A stretch of 64,000 nt of DNA, taken from the NCBI GenBank assembly GCA_009937525.1, contig JAACFE010000002.1:34574-98573 (forward strand). Reading direction: 5' to 3'. This document shows, piece by piece, positions 1 to 9,246 of this stretch; within the stretch, counting starts at the first letter, position 1; every line of letters begins with the position of its first letter. The notes below the pieces were generated by a model. It was not told the origin of the DNA, did not search any database, and saw only the letters and a list, made by a program, of their open reading frames with translations. A program made the translations under genes and the position numbers. The stretch is from Gammaproteobacteria bacterium (lineage in GTDB: Bacteria; Pseudomonadota; Gammaproteobacteria; Steroidobacterales; Woeseiaceae).

Positions 1-1
1 A

Positions 2-487
2 ATGAGTAGACCCGAATTCGTATACATGGCCGTCATCGCGGCCCCCCCGGAGCGCGTCTGGCAAGGCCTGACGACCGCCGAATTCACACAGCAGTACTGG
101 CACGGCACGCGGGTACGCAGCGATTTCACGCCTGGTGCGACGATCGAGTTTCTCAACGCTGACGACAGCGTGGGCGTCGCCGGCGAGATTCTCACGGCCG
201 ACCACCCGAGCGAGTTGTCCTACACCTGGCGTTTCCTGCGCGATCCGGATGCCGCTGGCGATCCTGCGTCGCGGGTGACGTTCCGGCTGGAGCCCATTCG
301 GGCGGGGACGCGCCTGACCGTGATCCATGACCGGCTCGAGGCGGCTTCGACGACGGCTACGATGGTTACCTTCGGCTGGCCGCACGTGATCTCGGGACTC
401 AAGACGCTGCTCGAAACCGGCGAAGCCGTGGACTTCACGGCGGCGGAAAAATCCGACTGTCCCGGGCAGCAGGCGGCAAGCGCCTAG
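2..487 (+). CDS. SRPBCC (AHSA1-type) domain protein
   Basis: A 161-residue single-domain protein of the START/Bet v1-like SRPBCC superfamily. The N-terminal pattern 'IAAPPERVWQGLT' followed by a Trp-containing strand is typical of the AHSA1/YndB branch, a small helix-grip fold that binds hydrophobic ligands. Length is normal for a stand-alone domain. The ATG lies at base 2, so its upstream region is outside the window and an earlier start cannot be excluded. Its TAG stop overlaps the stop of the convergent VOC gene by four bases. The ligand cannot be predicted. Confidence 0.85.
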   Translation: MSRPEFVYMAVIAAPPERVWQGLTTAEFTQQYWHGTRVRSDFTPGATIEFLNADDSVGVAGEILTADHPSELSYTWRFLRDPDAAGDPASRVTFRLEPIRAGTRLTVIHDRLEAASTTATMVTFGWPHVISGLKTLLETGEAVDFTAAEKSDCPGQQAASA

Positions 488-858
488 CCCACCCGCCAGG
501 GTGGATGCTTGCGATTTTCGCCGGCCCGGTACAGGCAGATCCGGTTGCCGGCCGGATCGATGAGGATCGCTTCGCGCCAGAGCCAGGACTGATCAACGGG
601 CTGATGTTCGAATTCGAAGCCGCGCGCCTGCAGGTCGGCGCAAAGCTCGTCCAGCGCCTCGTGCTCGAAGTACACGGTCACGCCCGATTCCGGCGATACC
701 GAGTCGACCGCATGCAGCGAGAACGTGGCGTCGCCGTCCGGACATTCGAACCGCGCATAGTGGGGCGAGTCGACGATCTGCAGGAACCCCATGCGGGTAT
801 AGAAATCCACCGATGCCCTGATGTCCAGCGCCGGCAGCGTTACCTGGTTGAGGTCCAT
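484..858 (-). CDS. VOC (glyoxalase/bleomycin resistance-like) family protein
   Basis: A 124-residue protein with the paired beta-alpha-beta-beta-beta layout of the vicinal oxygen chelate superfamily. The first half has 'LPALDIRASVDFYTRMGF' and the second ends with 'DPAGNRICLY', the usual VOC C-terminal strand. The ATG at 858 is preceded by a purine-rich stretch (AGGAAGGGCTGGAAA). A longer reading to 1053 would run into the neighbouring MBL gene and adds no domain. It could be a lyase, isomerase, dioxygenase or drug-binding protein; the sequence does not decide. Confidence 0.85.
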   Translation of the reverse strand: MDLNQVTLPALDIRASVDFYTRMGFLQIVDSPHYARFECPDGDATFSLHAVDSVSPESGVTVYFEHEALDELCADLQARGFEFEHQPVDQSWLWREAILIDPAGNRICLYRAGENRKHPPWRVG

Positions 859-912
859 TTTCCAGCCCTTCCTGACGATGCCTGATCGGGAGCTTGATGG
901 TATCTTGGCGCA

Positions 913-1959
913 ATGCCTACGGTCACGATCCAGGACGTAAAGCGCTACGCAAAGCGAACGGCTATCACGCTCGCAAGCATTGTCCTGTTCCTCGTGGCAG
1001 CCCTGGTCTGGGCCTGGAACGAGCGCGCGGACATGACCGACACGGGCCTGCACCCGCAGGTCGTGGACGACACGCCGGAGACAGCCGTAACGGCCACCTG
1101 GCTGGGCGTTACGACGCTGCTGTTCGACGACGGCGAAACCCAGATTCTGATCGATGGCTTCATCTCACGCCCGAGCCTGTTCGAATCGCTGACGAAGAGA
1201 CCCGTGACCTACGATGCGCCGATGATCAATTACGTCATGAACGAGTATGAGATGCGCCGGCTCGCGGCGATCATTCCCGCGCACTCGCACTACGATCACG
1301 CGATGGATATCGGGGCGATCGCGAATCGCAGCAGCGCATCGATCCTGGGGTCCGAGTCGACCGCGAATGTCGCGCGCGGCGCCGGCGTGCCGGAAGACCA
1401 GATCGTCGTTGTCCAGGCTCGGTCGTCCTACGAATTCGGCGACTTCACGGTAACGCTGGTACCGTCCGTCCACGCGCCGATCGGCCTGCGCGGCGAGGTG
1501 CCGCTGGCCGGGACCGTGGATGAGCCGCTCGAGCTGCCCGCACCGATTACGGCCTGGCGGGAGGGCGGGAGCTATTCGATCGTCGTATCACATCCGCAGG
1601 GAACGACCATCGTCCACGGCAGCGCAGGCTACAGGCCGGGAGCGCTCGATGACGTGCAGGCCGACGTCGTGATGCTCGGCGTGGGGCTGCTCGGCAGCCT
1701 CGGACGCGACTACGTGGAGCGTTACTGGCAGGCGCTGGTGACGTCCACGGGCGCCGTCCGCGTCTTCCCGGTGCACTTCGACGACCAGACCCGCCCATTC
1801 GGCGAAATCGCGCTGCCGCCGAAGCTCATCGACAACTTCGTCAGGACCGCGGGATGGCTTCGGGACATCCGTGATACCTGGGACAGGGATACGCAGCTGT
1901 ATCTGCCCGTATTCGGGAAGCCTCTCGTACTGTATCCGGAGCAGATACCGGACGCCTGA
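913..1959 (+). CDS. Membrane-anchored MBL-fold metallohydrolase
   Basis: A 348-residue protein with a single N-terminal membrane segment (about residues 17-35) and a metallo-beta-lactamase fold domain. The metal-binding signature HSHYDH lies at residues 124-129, and a second histidine region is 'SVHAPIGL'. The overall form resembles UlaG/RomA-like phosphodiesterases or lactonases anchored on the outside of the inner membrane. The substrate is unknown. It runs divergently from the VOC gene with only 54 bases between the starts, so the two promoters are packed together. Confidence 0.85.
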   Translation: MPTVTIQDVKRYAKRTAITLASIVLFLVAALVWAWNERADMTDTGLHPQVVDDTPETAVTATWLGVTTLLFDDGETQILIDGFISRPSLFESLTKRPVTYDAPMINYVMNEYEMRRLAAIIPAHSHYDHAMDIGAIANRSSASILGSESTANVARGAGVPEDQIVVVQARSSYEFGDFTVTLVPSVHAPIGLRGEVPLAGTVDEPLELPAPITAWREGGSYSIVVSHPQGTTIVHGSAGYRPGALDDVQADVVMLGVGLLGSLGRDYVERYWQALVTSTGAVRVFPVHFDDQTRPFGEIALPPKLIDNFVRTAGWLRDIRDTWDRDTQLYLPVFGKPLVLYPEQIPDA

Positions 1960-1970
1960 GTCCGGCCGGC

Positions 1971-2240
1971 CTAGGCCGGTCGCAGCGGCGAACGGTCACC
2001 GCCGATCAGGGCCTCTTTCTCGGCCCTGCTGAGGCGCTTGACGCGATGTTCCAGGCGCTGCGCTGCGGCACGATCACCGACGGGCTGTTCGAACACCAGT
2101 TCGACGGGCGTCCGACCACGCAGGTACTTGGCGCCGCGAGCGCCGCTCCGATGCTCATCGAGCCGACGGGCAACGTCGAGCGCGATGCCGGTATAGAGAC
2201 TGCCGTCCGCGCAGCGAAGAATGTACAGGCTGTAACTCAC
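1971..2240 (-). CDS. GIY-YIG domain protein (YhbQ/UPF0213-like)
   Basis: An 89-residue stand-alone GIY-YIG nuclease-fold protein. 'YSLYILRC' and 'SLYTGIALDVARRLDEH' carry the two tyrosine elements and the following arginine of the family; a late Glu ('ALIGG' follows 'SRAEKEA') is in the usual region. The size matches the YhbQ/UPF0213 group, which has been linked to DNA processing. It lies 12 bases upstream of the end of the preceding plus-strand gene and is followed (reading leftward) by no other minus-strand gene. The specific role is not determinable. Confidence 0.88.
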   Translation of the reverse strand: MSYSLYILRCADGSLYTGIALDVARRLDEHRSGARGAKYLRGRTPVELVFEQPVGDRAAAQRLEHRVKRLSRAEKEALIGGDRSPLRPA

Positions 2241-2252
2241 GCGCGCCGGCGA

Positions 2253-2624
2253 TCAGGCGTGGCCACCCTTGAGGGCATCGCCGAGCACGCGAAAAGCGCC
2301 GATCTCCAGGCTGCTGAGGTTTTCCTGGGTCTCAGCGAACGTCAGCGCCAGCTCGCTCGCACCGCCCAGCGCGTCGATCCCCCTGGAGAAGCGCAGCGTC
2401 AGCATGTTCCCCAGGAGTTCCGCTTCGGACAGCAGGTCGTGCCCCCCGAACTGCTGCTCGTTGATTTCGATGTGCATGGATTCATCGAAGTCGTCCTCGA
2501 TCGTGCGCACCATGAGCAGGTAATCGTCGATATCGCCCGTCTCCGTGGTCTTCGCGAAAAACAGCATCGTGGCGTTGTCGCGCACGTCGAAGGCGACCGT
2601 GTCGTAATGGCGGCTGTCAGCCAT
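2253..2624 (-). CDS. Conserved hypothetical protein
   Basis: A 123-residue acidic soluble protein with no signal peptide or membrane segment. I chose the ATG at 2624 because GGAGGGCGAG sits immediately upstream; an upstream ATG at 2651 adds nine residues without a better ribosome site. It lies 12 bases upstream of the GIY-YIG gene on the same strand, so the two are probably cotranscribed. The middle ('MHIEINEQQFGGHDLL', then a strand-rich segment) faintly recalls Imm10-like immunity proteins, but no toxin is present and I do not assign it. Confidence 0.7.
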   Translation of the reverse strand: MADSRHYDTVAFDVRDNATMLFFAKTTETGDIDDYLLMVRTIEDDFDESMHIEINEQQFGGHDLLSEAELLGNMLTLRFSRGIDALGGASELALTFAETQENLSSLEIGAFRVLGDALKGGHA

Positions 2625-2656
2625 CTCGCCCTCCGCAGAAAAGTAATACACGCAGT

Positions 2657-3553
2657 CTACTCGACACGTCCCTTGATTTCAGCGATGCGCGCATCCTTTT
2701 CCCGCCACAGTGCACCCAGCCAGCGATGTACCTCCCGGCGGAATTCACGGTCGTTCTGATAGTCGCCGGCGATTATCGCAGGGTCGATCGGCAACGCCCT
2801 GACGTCAATGGTCACCATCACGCGGTCACCGCAGATCATGTCCCAGAATTTCGGCGGGCCGTCCTTGTAAACGAGCGTGACGTCGAGAATGGCGTCGAAC
2901 ACCTCCCCCATCGCCGACAGCGCGACGGCGATGCCGCCCGCCCGCGGCAGCAGCAGGTGTTCGTAGGGCGACTTCCTCGCAACCCGCTTGGCTTCGCTGA
3001 ACCGCGTCCCTTCGACGAAATTGATGACGGACGTCGGCGTATGACGAAACTTCTCGCAGGCCTTACGGGTCGCTTCGAGGTCGGCACCCTTCTTCTCCGG
3101 GTGTCGTGCCAGGTACGACGGCGAGTGCCGTTTCATGAAGGGCATGTCGAGTGCCCAGAACCCGAGACCGAGCAGCGGGAACCAGATAAGTTGCTGCTTG
3201 ATAAAGAATTTGAGTAGCGGAATACGCCGGTTCAGCGCGACCTGCAGCACGACGATGTCCACCCACGTCTGGTGATTCGCAAGCACCAGGTACCAGCCGC
3301 GCCTGTCCAGTGCCTCGACGCCGTCGGCCCACCAGTGCCGGGAGCCGGAACCTCGCAGGACGAAACCGTTGAAGGCGATCCAGTTTTCCGCACACCACAT
3401 CAGCCAGACCGTGAGTACGCGGCGCAGCGCGGCGACCGGCAGGAGCAGCTTCAGCAGCGCCAGCATCATGATGGGCACGAACCAGAACATCGTATTGACG
3501 GTCAGGGCGCCGAACGTCAGAACTCCGCGCGACTGCCTTAGAAATCCGCTCAC
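2657..3553 (-). CDS. 1-acyl-sn-glycerol-3-phosphate acyltransferase family protein (YihG-like)
   Basis: A 298-residue membrane acyltransferase of the PlsC superfamily, expected to transfer acyl groups to lysophospholipid at the inner membrane. It has hydrophobic segments at about residues 18-55, the catalytic NHQTWVD motif at 93-99 (His and Asp of the HX4D box) and the glycerol-phosphate-binding VEGTR motif at 180-184. Length and 'INFVEGTRFS' fit the YihG branch rather than PlsC itself. It lies directly upstream of the hypothetical gene at 2253-2624, so the minus-strand genes from 3553 to 1971 may be one unit. Confidence 0.88.
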   Translation of the reverse strand: MSGFLRQSRGVLTFGALTVNTMFWFVPIMMLALLKLLLPVAALRRVLTVWLMWCAENWIAFNGFVLRGSGSRHWWADGVEALDRRGWYLVLANHQTWVDIVVLQVALNRRIPLLKFFIKQQLIWFPLLGLGFWALDMPFMKRHSPSYLARHPEKKGADLEATRKACEKFRHTPTSVINFVEGTRFSEAKRVARKSPYEHLLLPRAGGIAVALSAMGEVFDAILDVTLVYKDGPPKFWDMICGDRVMVTIDVRALPIDPAIIAGDYQNDREFRREVHRWLGALWREKDARIAEIKGRVE

Positions 3554-3677
3554 CCGCCACCTCGACTACGGCGATCGAAGTGTCGCATTTTAGCCCGAAC
3601 CGCCGCCCCGGCGCCGCCTGGCCTGCCGACGTAAGCTGCCGGTCCGACTTGCCGGCGCGAAACCCTTGGAGTAACGT

Positions 3678-3690
3678 GAAACGGCGTTTC
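3678..3690. promoter_or_regulatory. 13-bp palindrome before the molybdenum hydroxylase operon
   Basis: GAAACG and CGTTTC flank one G, ending 11 bases before the ATG at 3702. It could be a small operator over the translation start region. It is short enough to be chance; no regulator is encoded nearby. Confidence 0.25.
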
Positions 3691-3701
3691 GTCGAATCCG
3701 A

Positions 3702-4199
3702 ATGAAGATGATCACATTGTCAATCAACGGCGAGTCCCGGGCTCTCGACGTCGATCCAGCGACGCCGCTGCTGTGGGTAGTCAGGGACTATGCCGGCCTG
3801 ACCGGCACCAAGTTCGGCTGCGGCATCGCGCAGTGCGGCGCGTGTATTGTTCGCATCGATGGCAGGCCGGTCCGCTCCTGCATCACGCCGGCGTCTGCCG
3901 TGGTTGGCCGGCAGATCACGACGATCGAAGGTATCAACGGCGACAAGACCGGGCTGCATCCGGTGCAGCAGGCATGGATCGACGAGCAGGTCCCGCAGTG
4001 CGGCTATTGCCAGTCCGGGCAGATAATGGCCGCTGCCGCGTTGCTGGATCGTATCCCGTCGCCCACGGATGCCGATATCGACGCGGCGATGTCGGGTGTC
4101 GTCTGTCGTTGCGGCACCTACCCGCGCATCCGCAAGGGCATCAAGCGCGCCGCCGCAGCGATCGCGCAGACCCCGGTGCCGGAGAACGATGATGGGTAA
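3702..4199 (+). CDS. (2Fe-2S) subunit of a molybdenum hydroxylase (isoquinoline 1-oxidoreductase alpha type)
   Basis: A 165-residue electron-transfer subunit. The plant-type [2Fe-2S] cluster ligands are Cys40, Cys45, Cys48 and Cys60; the second, helical-bundle cluster ligands are Cys100, Cys103, Cys135 and Cys137, giving the CGYC and CRC patterns of the xanthine dehydrogenase small-subunit family. It passes electrons from the molybdopterin subunit encoded next, whose start lies inside this gene's 3' end (ATG at 4189 against stop at 4197-4199), so translation is probably coupled. A second in-frame ATG at 3708 is a possible start. Confidence 0.93.
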   Translation: MKMITLSINGESRALDVDPATPLLWVVRDYAGLTGTKFGCGIAQCGACIVRIDGRPVRSCITPASAVVGRQITTIEGINGDKTGLHPVQQAWIDEQVPQCGYCQSGQIMAAAALLDRIPSPTDADIDAAMSGVVCRCGTYPRIRKGIKRAAAAIAQTPVPENDDG

Positions 4200-6417
4200 G
4201 TGGACGCGGCGCGCATTCATAACGGGCGGCGTCGCCGCGGGTGGCGTCGTCGTTTTCGGTGTTGCCATCCGCCGTGGTGATCGATCCGACAAGGTCAGGG
4301 GACTCATAGCGGCTGAAAGCGAGTCACTCTTCGACGTCTGGCTGAAAATCGCGCCCGACAACACCATCACTGCGATCATCCCGCATGCGGACATGGGACA
4401 GGGTGTGCACACCGCGCTCGCCATGATGCTGGCCGACGAACTCGACGCGGACTGGTCGACCGTGCGCTTCGAGGAAGCGCCCGCACACAAGGAGTTCGCC
4501 AACTATTCACTGGCGCGGGAATACTCGGCACCTGATGCGGATTTTCCGGCCTGGCTGATCGATTCCGTCGATGGACTGTTCTTCCGCGCCACACAGATGA
4601 TGGGAGTGCAGATCACGGGCGGCAGCCTCTCCGTTCGCACGACCGGGCAGATCGCAATGCGCGTGACCGGTGCCGCAACCCGTGCGGTACTGCTCGAAGC
4701 GGCAGCGGACGCATGGCAGGTGCCGGTATCCGAACTCGCCGCCGGCGACAGCATGATCCGTCACGCCGCATCCGGCCGCGAGGCGACGTTCGCAGACTTC
4801 GCACCTGCGGCGGCGGCCTTGCCTTTGCCCGCCAAGCCGTCGCTGAAATCAACGAACGAATTCCGGATCATGGGAACATCACCGCCGCGCTTCGACGTGC
4901 CGGCAAAGGTGGACGGCTCGGCGAACTTCGGCATCGACGCGGTACTGCCGGGGATGAAACATGCCGCCGTCAAGGCCGCCCCGGTCTTCGGCGGCCGTGT
5001 GCTGACGGTGGACGAGTCCTCCATCGAGGCGCTGCCGGGCGTTCGCAAGGTCGTCGACCTCGGAGACGCAGTGGCCGTCATTGCCGATGGCTACTGGCAG
5101 GCCCAGAAGGCGCTGGGCAGCCTTGCTGTCGAATTCAGCGATGGCGGCAACGGAGCCACGGCGCAGGACAGCATATTCGAACAGTTCGCGAACGAACTCG
5201 ACGCGGCGGCCGCGGCAGGCAGGGAAAAGACCGATTTCGTTTCGGGTAATGCGACTGCTGGTCTCGAAGCGGCGGCGCGCGTCCTCGAAGCCGAATACCG
5301 CGTCCCCTTCCTCGCCCATGCCGCCATGGAACCCATGAACTGCACGGCATGGGTGCATGACGATCGCTGCGAGTTGTGGCTGGGCACGCAGAACCCGCTG
5401 GGATTCGCCCAACAGGTTGCCAAGGCAATCGGCATGGACCAGTCGCAGGTCGTTCTGCACAACCAGTACCTGGGTGGCGGCTTCGGGCGGCGCGCTTTCG
5501 AGGATTTCGCCATTCAGGCGGCGCGAATCGCAGCCGATTCGCCCTACCCGGTCAAACTCATCTGGTCGCGCGAAGAAGACGTGCGCCACGACCATTACCG
5601 TCAGGCGAGCATCAGCCGGTTCCGCGGCGGTCTCGATGCATCGGGAAGGGCGATCGCATGGCACAACCACTATGTGAACAAACATGATCCGGAGGAAGCG
5701 CCGCACATTCCTTACGCCATAGCCGATCAGGCGATTGTCTACAGCGAAAGCGAGACGCACGTGCCGTGGGGAATCTGGCGAAGCGTGGATCATTCCCTGC
5801 ACGCATTTTTCACCGAGTCGTTCATCGACGAGCTGGCAGTTGCGGCGGGCCGCGACACCTATGAGTATCGGCGCGAGCTACTGGCCGGTTCGCCGCGTTT
5901 CGCGGCGGTCCTGGACCTCGCGGCGGAGAAATCGGGCTGGGGAGACAGCCTGCCCGCGAACATGGGTCGTGGCATCGCCATCCACCGCTCCTTCGGAACC
6001 ATCGTCGCGCAGGTCGTCGATGTCGAGATCGTCGACGGCAAGCCGCGCGCGAGGCGCGTAGTGTGCGCCGTGGATCCCGGCTACGCCGTGCATCCGGACA
6101 ACCTCGCCGCACAGATGGAAAGCGGCATCGCCTTCGGCCTGACCGCCGCGCTTTATGGCGAAATCTCCATCAGCGGCGGCGCGGTTCTGCAATCGAATTT
6201 TCACGATTACCGGATGCTGCGCATGCACGAGGCTCCCGACGTCGAAACCTATATCATCGACGGCGGCGGGCTGCTGGGCGGCGCCGGGGAGCCCGGTACG
6301 CCCCCTGTTGCGCCGGCATTCACCAACGCAATTTTCGATGCAACCGGCATTCGCATTCGCGAGTTGCCGGTCAGCAAACACGAACTGCGTATGAAAGATA
6401 TTGAGGACGTAGCCTGA
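4189..6417 (+). CDS. Molybdopterin-binding subunit (isoquinoline 1-oxidoreductase beta type), Tat-exported
   Basis: A 742-residue large subunit of a periplasmic aldehyde/N-heterocycle hydroxylase. The N-terminus carries a twin-arginine signal ('[10 protein letters not shown]' plus a hydrophobic stretch), so the cofactor-loaded complex is likely exported through Tat with the iron-sulfur subunit. The molybdopterin-binding GGGFGRR motif is near residue 427 and the GAGEPGTPP segment near residue 700 supplies the catalytic Glu. There is no FAD subunit or maturation factor beside it, so electrons probably leave through a cytochrome elsewhere. The ATG at 4189 is chosen because it opens the Tat signal; sequence upstream of it in this frame is antisense-quality translation. 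The substrate is unknown. Confidence 0.93.
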   Translation: MMGKWTRRAFITGGVAAGGVVVFGVAIRRGDRSDKVRGLIAAESESLFDVWLKIAPDNTITAIIPHADMGQGVHTALAMMLADELDADWSTVRFEEAPAHKEFANYSLAREYSAPDADFPAWLIDSVDGLFFRATQMMGVQITGGSLSVRTTGQIAMRVTGAATRAVLLEAAADAWQVPVSELAAGDSMIRHAASGREATFADFAPAAAALPLPAKPSLKSTNEFRIMGTSPPRFDVPAKVDGSANFGIDAVLPGMKHAAVKAAPVFGGRVLTVDESSIEALPGVRKVVDLGDAVAVIADGYWQAQKALGSLAVEFSDGGNGATAQDSIFEQFANELDAAAAAGREKTDFVSGNATAGLEAAARVLEAEYRVPFLAHAAMEPMNCTAWVHDDRCELWLGTQNPLGFAQQVAKAIGMDQSQVVLHNQYLGGGFGRRAFEDFAIQAARIAADSPYPVKLIWSREEDVRHDHYRQASISRFRGGLDASGRAIAWHNHYVNKHDPEEAPHIPYAIADQAIVYSESETHVPWGIWRSVDHSLHAFFTESFIDELAVAAGRDTYEYRRELLAGSPRFAAVLDLAAEKSGWGDSLPANMGRGIAIHRSFGTIVAQVVDVEIVDGKPRARRVVCAVDPGYAVHPDNLAAQMESGIAFGLTAALYGEISISGGAVLQSNFHDYRMLRMHEAPDVETYIIDGGGLLGGAGEPGTPPVAPAFTNAIFDATGIRIRELPVSKHELRMKDIEDVA

Positions 6418-6438
6418 CGCCATTGTGGGAGCACATCA

Positions 6439-6690
6439 TTGAGCAGTGAACGAATCCGCACCCTTCTCGGGGAGCTCGACAAGGAATTGAAATCCACTGG
6501 CGAAATCGACGCCGAAACGCGGCGGTTGTTGTCGAAACTCAATGACGACCTCGATGAGATCACGGCGGGCAGCAAGGACTCGCTGAGCGACGGTGCCAGG
6601 GAGCTCGAATCGCGGTTTGCCGCCACTCACCCTGTTGCCGAACGCATTACTCGCGAGATCGCGGATTTGCTCGCGAAGATGGGAATCTGA
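6439..6690 (+). CDS. DUF4404 family protein
   Basis: An 83-residue soluble, highly charged, mostly helical protein matching the small DUF4404 family ('IRTLLGELDKEL' and the C-terminal 'ITREIADLLAKMGI'). It starts at TTG, with GGGAG nine bases upstream; no ATG is available in the conserved part. It follows the molybdenum hydroxylase by 21 bases and may be read through from it, though a functional link is not evident. The function of the family is unknown to me. Confidence 0.8.
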   Translation: MSSERIRTLLGELDKELKSTGEIDAETRRLLSKLNDDLDEITAGSKDSLSDGARELESRFAATHPVAERITREIADLLAKMGI

Positions 6691-6699
6691 GGCCGGGCG

Positions 6700-7317
6700 T
6701 CAGCGCCAGACGGCCTCGAACATCTCTCTCAGGCCGGCGTCGTGAAATTTCGGCGGTCCGTTGTCGATGTCGTCATATCGATCGACTTCCTGCAAATCCG
6801 GCCAGTATCGCTGTATTTCCTGGCGGGAAATCGAGTAAGGCGGTCCGGTGGCGATGTCGTCGTCGTACTCGAGCGTGATCAGTAAGCGGTAGGCATCCGG
6901 CGCCAGCAGCGCGTCGATGTGTTCCGCATAGGCGGGACGTTGCTCCGCCGGAGTCGCAACGAGCGCACCGCGATCGTACCAGCCGGTATGTCCCGGCTCA
7001 TCGAACTCGAACAGGTCGCCGCAATAAATCGTGATCCGCCGGTCTTCGGCGGCATAGGCAGGCAACCTCCCTTCCCGGATCGTGTAGCGCAGGCCGTTTT
7101 CCTCGAAGAATGCCCGTGCGGCGATATCTGAAAGCTCCACGCCGACAACGCTGTTGCCTTGTTCCTCCAGCCACAGCATGTCGACAGTCTTCCCACACAT
7201 GGGCACGAGTACGCGCCTGCCTTCGGCACGCCAGTATTTCCTGAGGCTCGCGTTTCCGCCTGCCTCGTGCCAGCCAATGCGCCCTTCGCGCCAGCGCTCC
7301 AGCCAGGACTCGATCAT
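6700..7317 (-). CDS. tpm: Thiopurine S-methyltransferase
   Basis: A 205-residue SAM-dependent methyltransferase. '[18 protein letters not shown]' is the diagnostic TPMT N-terminus, and '[19 protein letters not shown]' followed by 'VVGVELS' is the SAM-binding motif I region. Bacterial homologues methylate thiols, selenite and tellurite compounds, so a detoxification role is likely. The start at 7317 aligns with the family; 46 further codons upstream are unrelated. It diverges from folD across about 100 bases. Confidence 0.92.
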   Translation of the reverse strand: MIESWLERWREGRIGWHEAGGNASLRKYWRAEGRRVLVPMCGKTVDMLWLEEQGNSVVGVELSDIAARAFFEENGLRYTIREGRLPAYAAEDRRITIYCGDLFEFDEPGHTGWYDRGALVATPAEQRPAYAEHIDALLAPDAYRLLITLEYDDDIATGPPYSISRQEIQRYWPDLQEVDRYDDIDNGPPKFHDAGLREMFEAVWR

Positions 7318-7420
7318 GTTTGCACTTCCGGTGTCGATTGCGCTAGGTACATCGCGCAGTTTACGCAAACTAATGCCGGCGTTACCATGCCCGCGCTTTC
7401 GACCTACAGGACCCGGACCC

Positions 7421-8317
7421 ATGGCGAGTGCAATTCGCATCGACGGCAAGGCCAAGGCGGCCGAACTTTCGGAAAAAATCGAGGAAGAGACGGCCGCGCT
7501 GGCGCGTGATCACGGCATCAAGCCCGGGCTCGCGGTAGTCATTATCGGTGAAGACCCGGCAAGCCAGGTTTACGTTCGTAACAAGAAGCGCACCGCGGAA
7601 GCCTGCGGCTTCCATTCGGTGCAGCATTCGCTGCCCGCCGAAGTGTCGCAGCAGGATGTGCTCGATCTCGTCCAATCGCTGAACGACGATCCGGCGATCC
7701 ACGGCATTCTCGTCCAGCTGCCGCTACCCGATCACCTGGACGAACAGCGAATAACACAGTCGATCACGCCCTCGAAAGACGTCGACGGCTTTCATTACAT
7801 CAACATCGGCAAGCTGACGGCGGGTGATACCGCTGATGCATTCATACCCTGCACGCCCGCAGGCTGCATGCTGATGATCGAAGATCATCTCGGCACCGAC
7901 CTGTCCGGTCTCAGCGCAGTCGTTATCGGAAGGTCGAACATCGTTGGTAAACCCATGGCAAGCCTGCTGCTTGCGCGGAACGCGACCGTGACCATCACCC
8001 ACAGCCGCACGAAGGACCTGCCCGCGGTGGTGCGCGGAGCGGACATCGTTGTCGCTGCAGTGGGCCGTCCCAACATGGTCGGTGGTGACTGGATCAAGCC
8101 GGGCGCGGTCATCATCGATGTCGGCATCAATCGTGTCGAGGTGGAGGTCGACGGTGAGAAGAAGGCGAAGCTGATTGGCGACGTCAACTTTGAGGAAGCA
8201 AGCGAGGTCGCCAGAGCGATAACCCCCGTTCCCGGTGGCGTCGGACCGATGACGATCACCATGCTGATGGCGAACACGCTTCGCTCGGCGAAACTCGCGG
8301 CCGGGCTCGCGGACTGA
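7421..8317 (+). CDS. folD: Bifunctional methylenetetrahydrofolate dehydrogenase/methenyltetrahydrofolate cyclohydrolase
   Basis: A 298-residue FolD, which interconverts 5,10-methylene-, 5,10-methenyl- and 10-formyl-tetrahydrofolate in the cytoplasm. The catalytic Tyr-Lys region '[10 protein letters not shown]', the '[12 protein letters not shown]' box, 'PCTPAGCM' and the dinucleotide-binding '[12 protein letters not shown]' are all present, ending with '[11 protein letters not shown]'. Length matches the family. The ATG at 7421 is the one that aligns with homologues. Its stop is one base away from the end of the convergent TonB-like gene. Confidence 0.97.
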   Translation: MASAIRIDGKAKAAELSEKIEEETAALARDHGIKPGLAVVIIGEDPASQVYVRNKKRTAEACGFHSVQHSLPAEVSQQDVLDLVQSLNDDPAIHGILVQLPLPDHLDEQRITQSITPSKDVDGFHYINIGKLTAGDTADAFIPCTPAGCMLMIEDHLGTDLSGLSAVVIGRSNIVGKPMASLLLARNATVTITHSRTKDLPAVVRGADIVVAAVGRPNMVGGDWIKPGAVIIDVGINRVEVEVDGEKKAKLIGDVNFEEASEVARAITPVPGGVGPMTITMLMANTLRSAKLAAGLAD

Positions 8318-8318
8318 A

Positions 8319-8699
8319 TCAGCTGCCGGCCACTGACTCCAGCCGGAATCGAAACGTCCGACAGGTCTTGATTGCGGGAACCGCCTGGTCTTGCGGCAGA
8401 GGCTGGTACCGGGACGCCCTGATCGCGCGAATGGCGGGCTTCTCGAATGCGCGATTGGTGCTGGTGCGCACCGCGATCCGATACGGCCTGCCGTCGCGAT
8501 CGACTTTGAAGCAGACCTGAACATCGCCTTCGATCCTGTCGCGGCGCGCTGCAGCAGGGTAGGCCGGCGCAACCGTGTTGAGCGGAACGCGATCCCGGCT
8601 GTCGCCTTCCATATGACTGACGCGGGTTTCGTCGGCCGCAATGCTCGTGGCGCAGAGCCACGACACGACGAACAGCCAGTACTTACCGGTCCGCCTCAT
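8319..8699 (-). CDS. TonB C-terminal domain-like exported protein
   Basis: A 126-residue protein with a signal sequence or N-terminal anchor (about residues 6-22) and one TonB_C-type domain: 'APAYPAAARRDRIEGDVQV', 'DGRPYRIAV' and 'AIRASRYQP' are the family landmarks. It lacks the proline-rich spacer of true TonB, so it may be a periplasmic partner rather than an energy transducer. The ATG at 8699 lies inside the 3' end of the TPR gene (17-base overlap), pointing to translational coupling in the same operon. Confidence 0.82.
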   Translation of the reverse strand: MRRTGKYWLFVVSWLCATSIAADETRVSHMEGDSRDRVPLNTVAPAYPAAARRDRIEGDVQVCFKVDRDGRPYRIAVRTSTNRAFEKPAIRAIRASRYQPLPQDQAVPAIKTCRTFRFRLESVAGS

Positions 8700-9216
8700 C
8701 CGCCACTGCCCCGCGTCGGTCGTCGATGATGATGCTCGGTGAAACGGGATCGACGGCATCCCGGTACATTCCGCGGAGCGTCTTCAGCGTGCGGGCATTC
8801 GGATTCAACGCCTCGCCCGTCGAGATGTCCCGTTCCGCCTCCGGGTAACGCTCCTGCCTGAGATAGACCAGTGCCCGGTTGCTATAGCTGCGCCAATGGT
8901 GGTCGTCGAGTTCGAGCGCGCGGTTGCATGCTTCCAGCGCTTCGTCGAGCCGGCCCAGCATGACCAGCCCGGCACAGAGATTGGAATACCCGGCGACGCG
9001 TTCCCGATGGCTGTTTGCCGACCTGAGGCCCCGCTGCGTCAGTCGCACGCCGTTCTCGGCATCCCCAACCTGGAGCGCTGCCGCGCCGTCAGCAAGATCG
9101 GCATTACTGGGCCCGATCACGGTCTTTGCGACCCCATCGGATTCACCGCCAGGCACCTGCGCCTGGGCAAGCAAGCCGGGCAACAGTAGCAACAGCAGGT
9201 AACGAGCAATAGTCAT
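8683..9216 (-). CDS. Periplasmic TPR-repeat protein
   Basis: A 177-residue protein with a signal peptide (hydrophobic residues 4-18, likely cleaved after 'AQA') and at least two or three tetratricopeptide repeats between about residues 35 and 130, for example 'EALEACNRALELDDHHWRSY' followed by 'SNRALVYLRQERYPEAERDI'. TPRs mediate protein contacts. The overlapping downstream TonB-C-like gene suggests the two products work together in the periplasm. It follows the dienelactone hydrolase gene by 30 bases. Confidence 0.85.
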   Translation of the reverse strand: MTIARYLLLLLLPGLLAQAQVPGGESDGVAKTVIGPSNADLADGAAALQVGDAENGVRLTQRGLRSANSHRERVAGYSNLCAGLVMLGRLDEALEACNRALELDDHHWRSYSNRALVYLRQERYPEAERDISTGEALNPNARTLKTLRGMYRDAVDPVSPSIIIDDRRGAVADEADR

Positions 9217-9246
9217 GTCTTTAAGGTTCGCCCCGCGAACCCGGAT

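Noticed and set aside
4879..5802. 307-codon minus-strand frame in the molybdenum hydroxylase gene
   Set aside because: Antisense shadow of the conserved large subunit.
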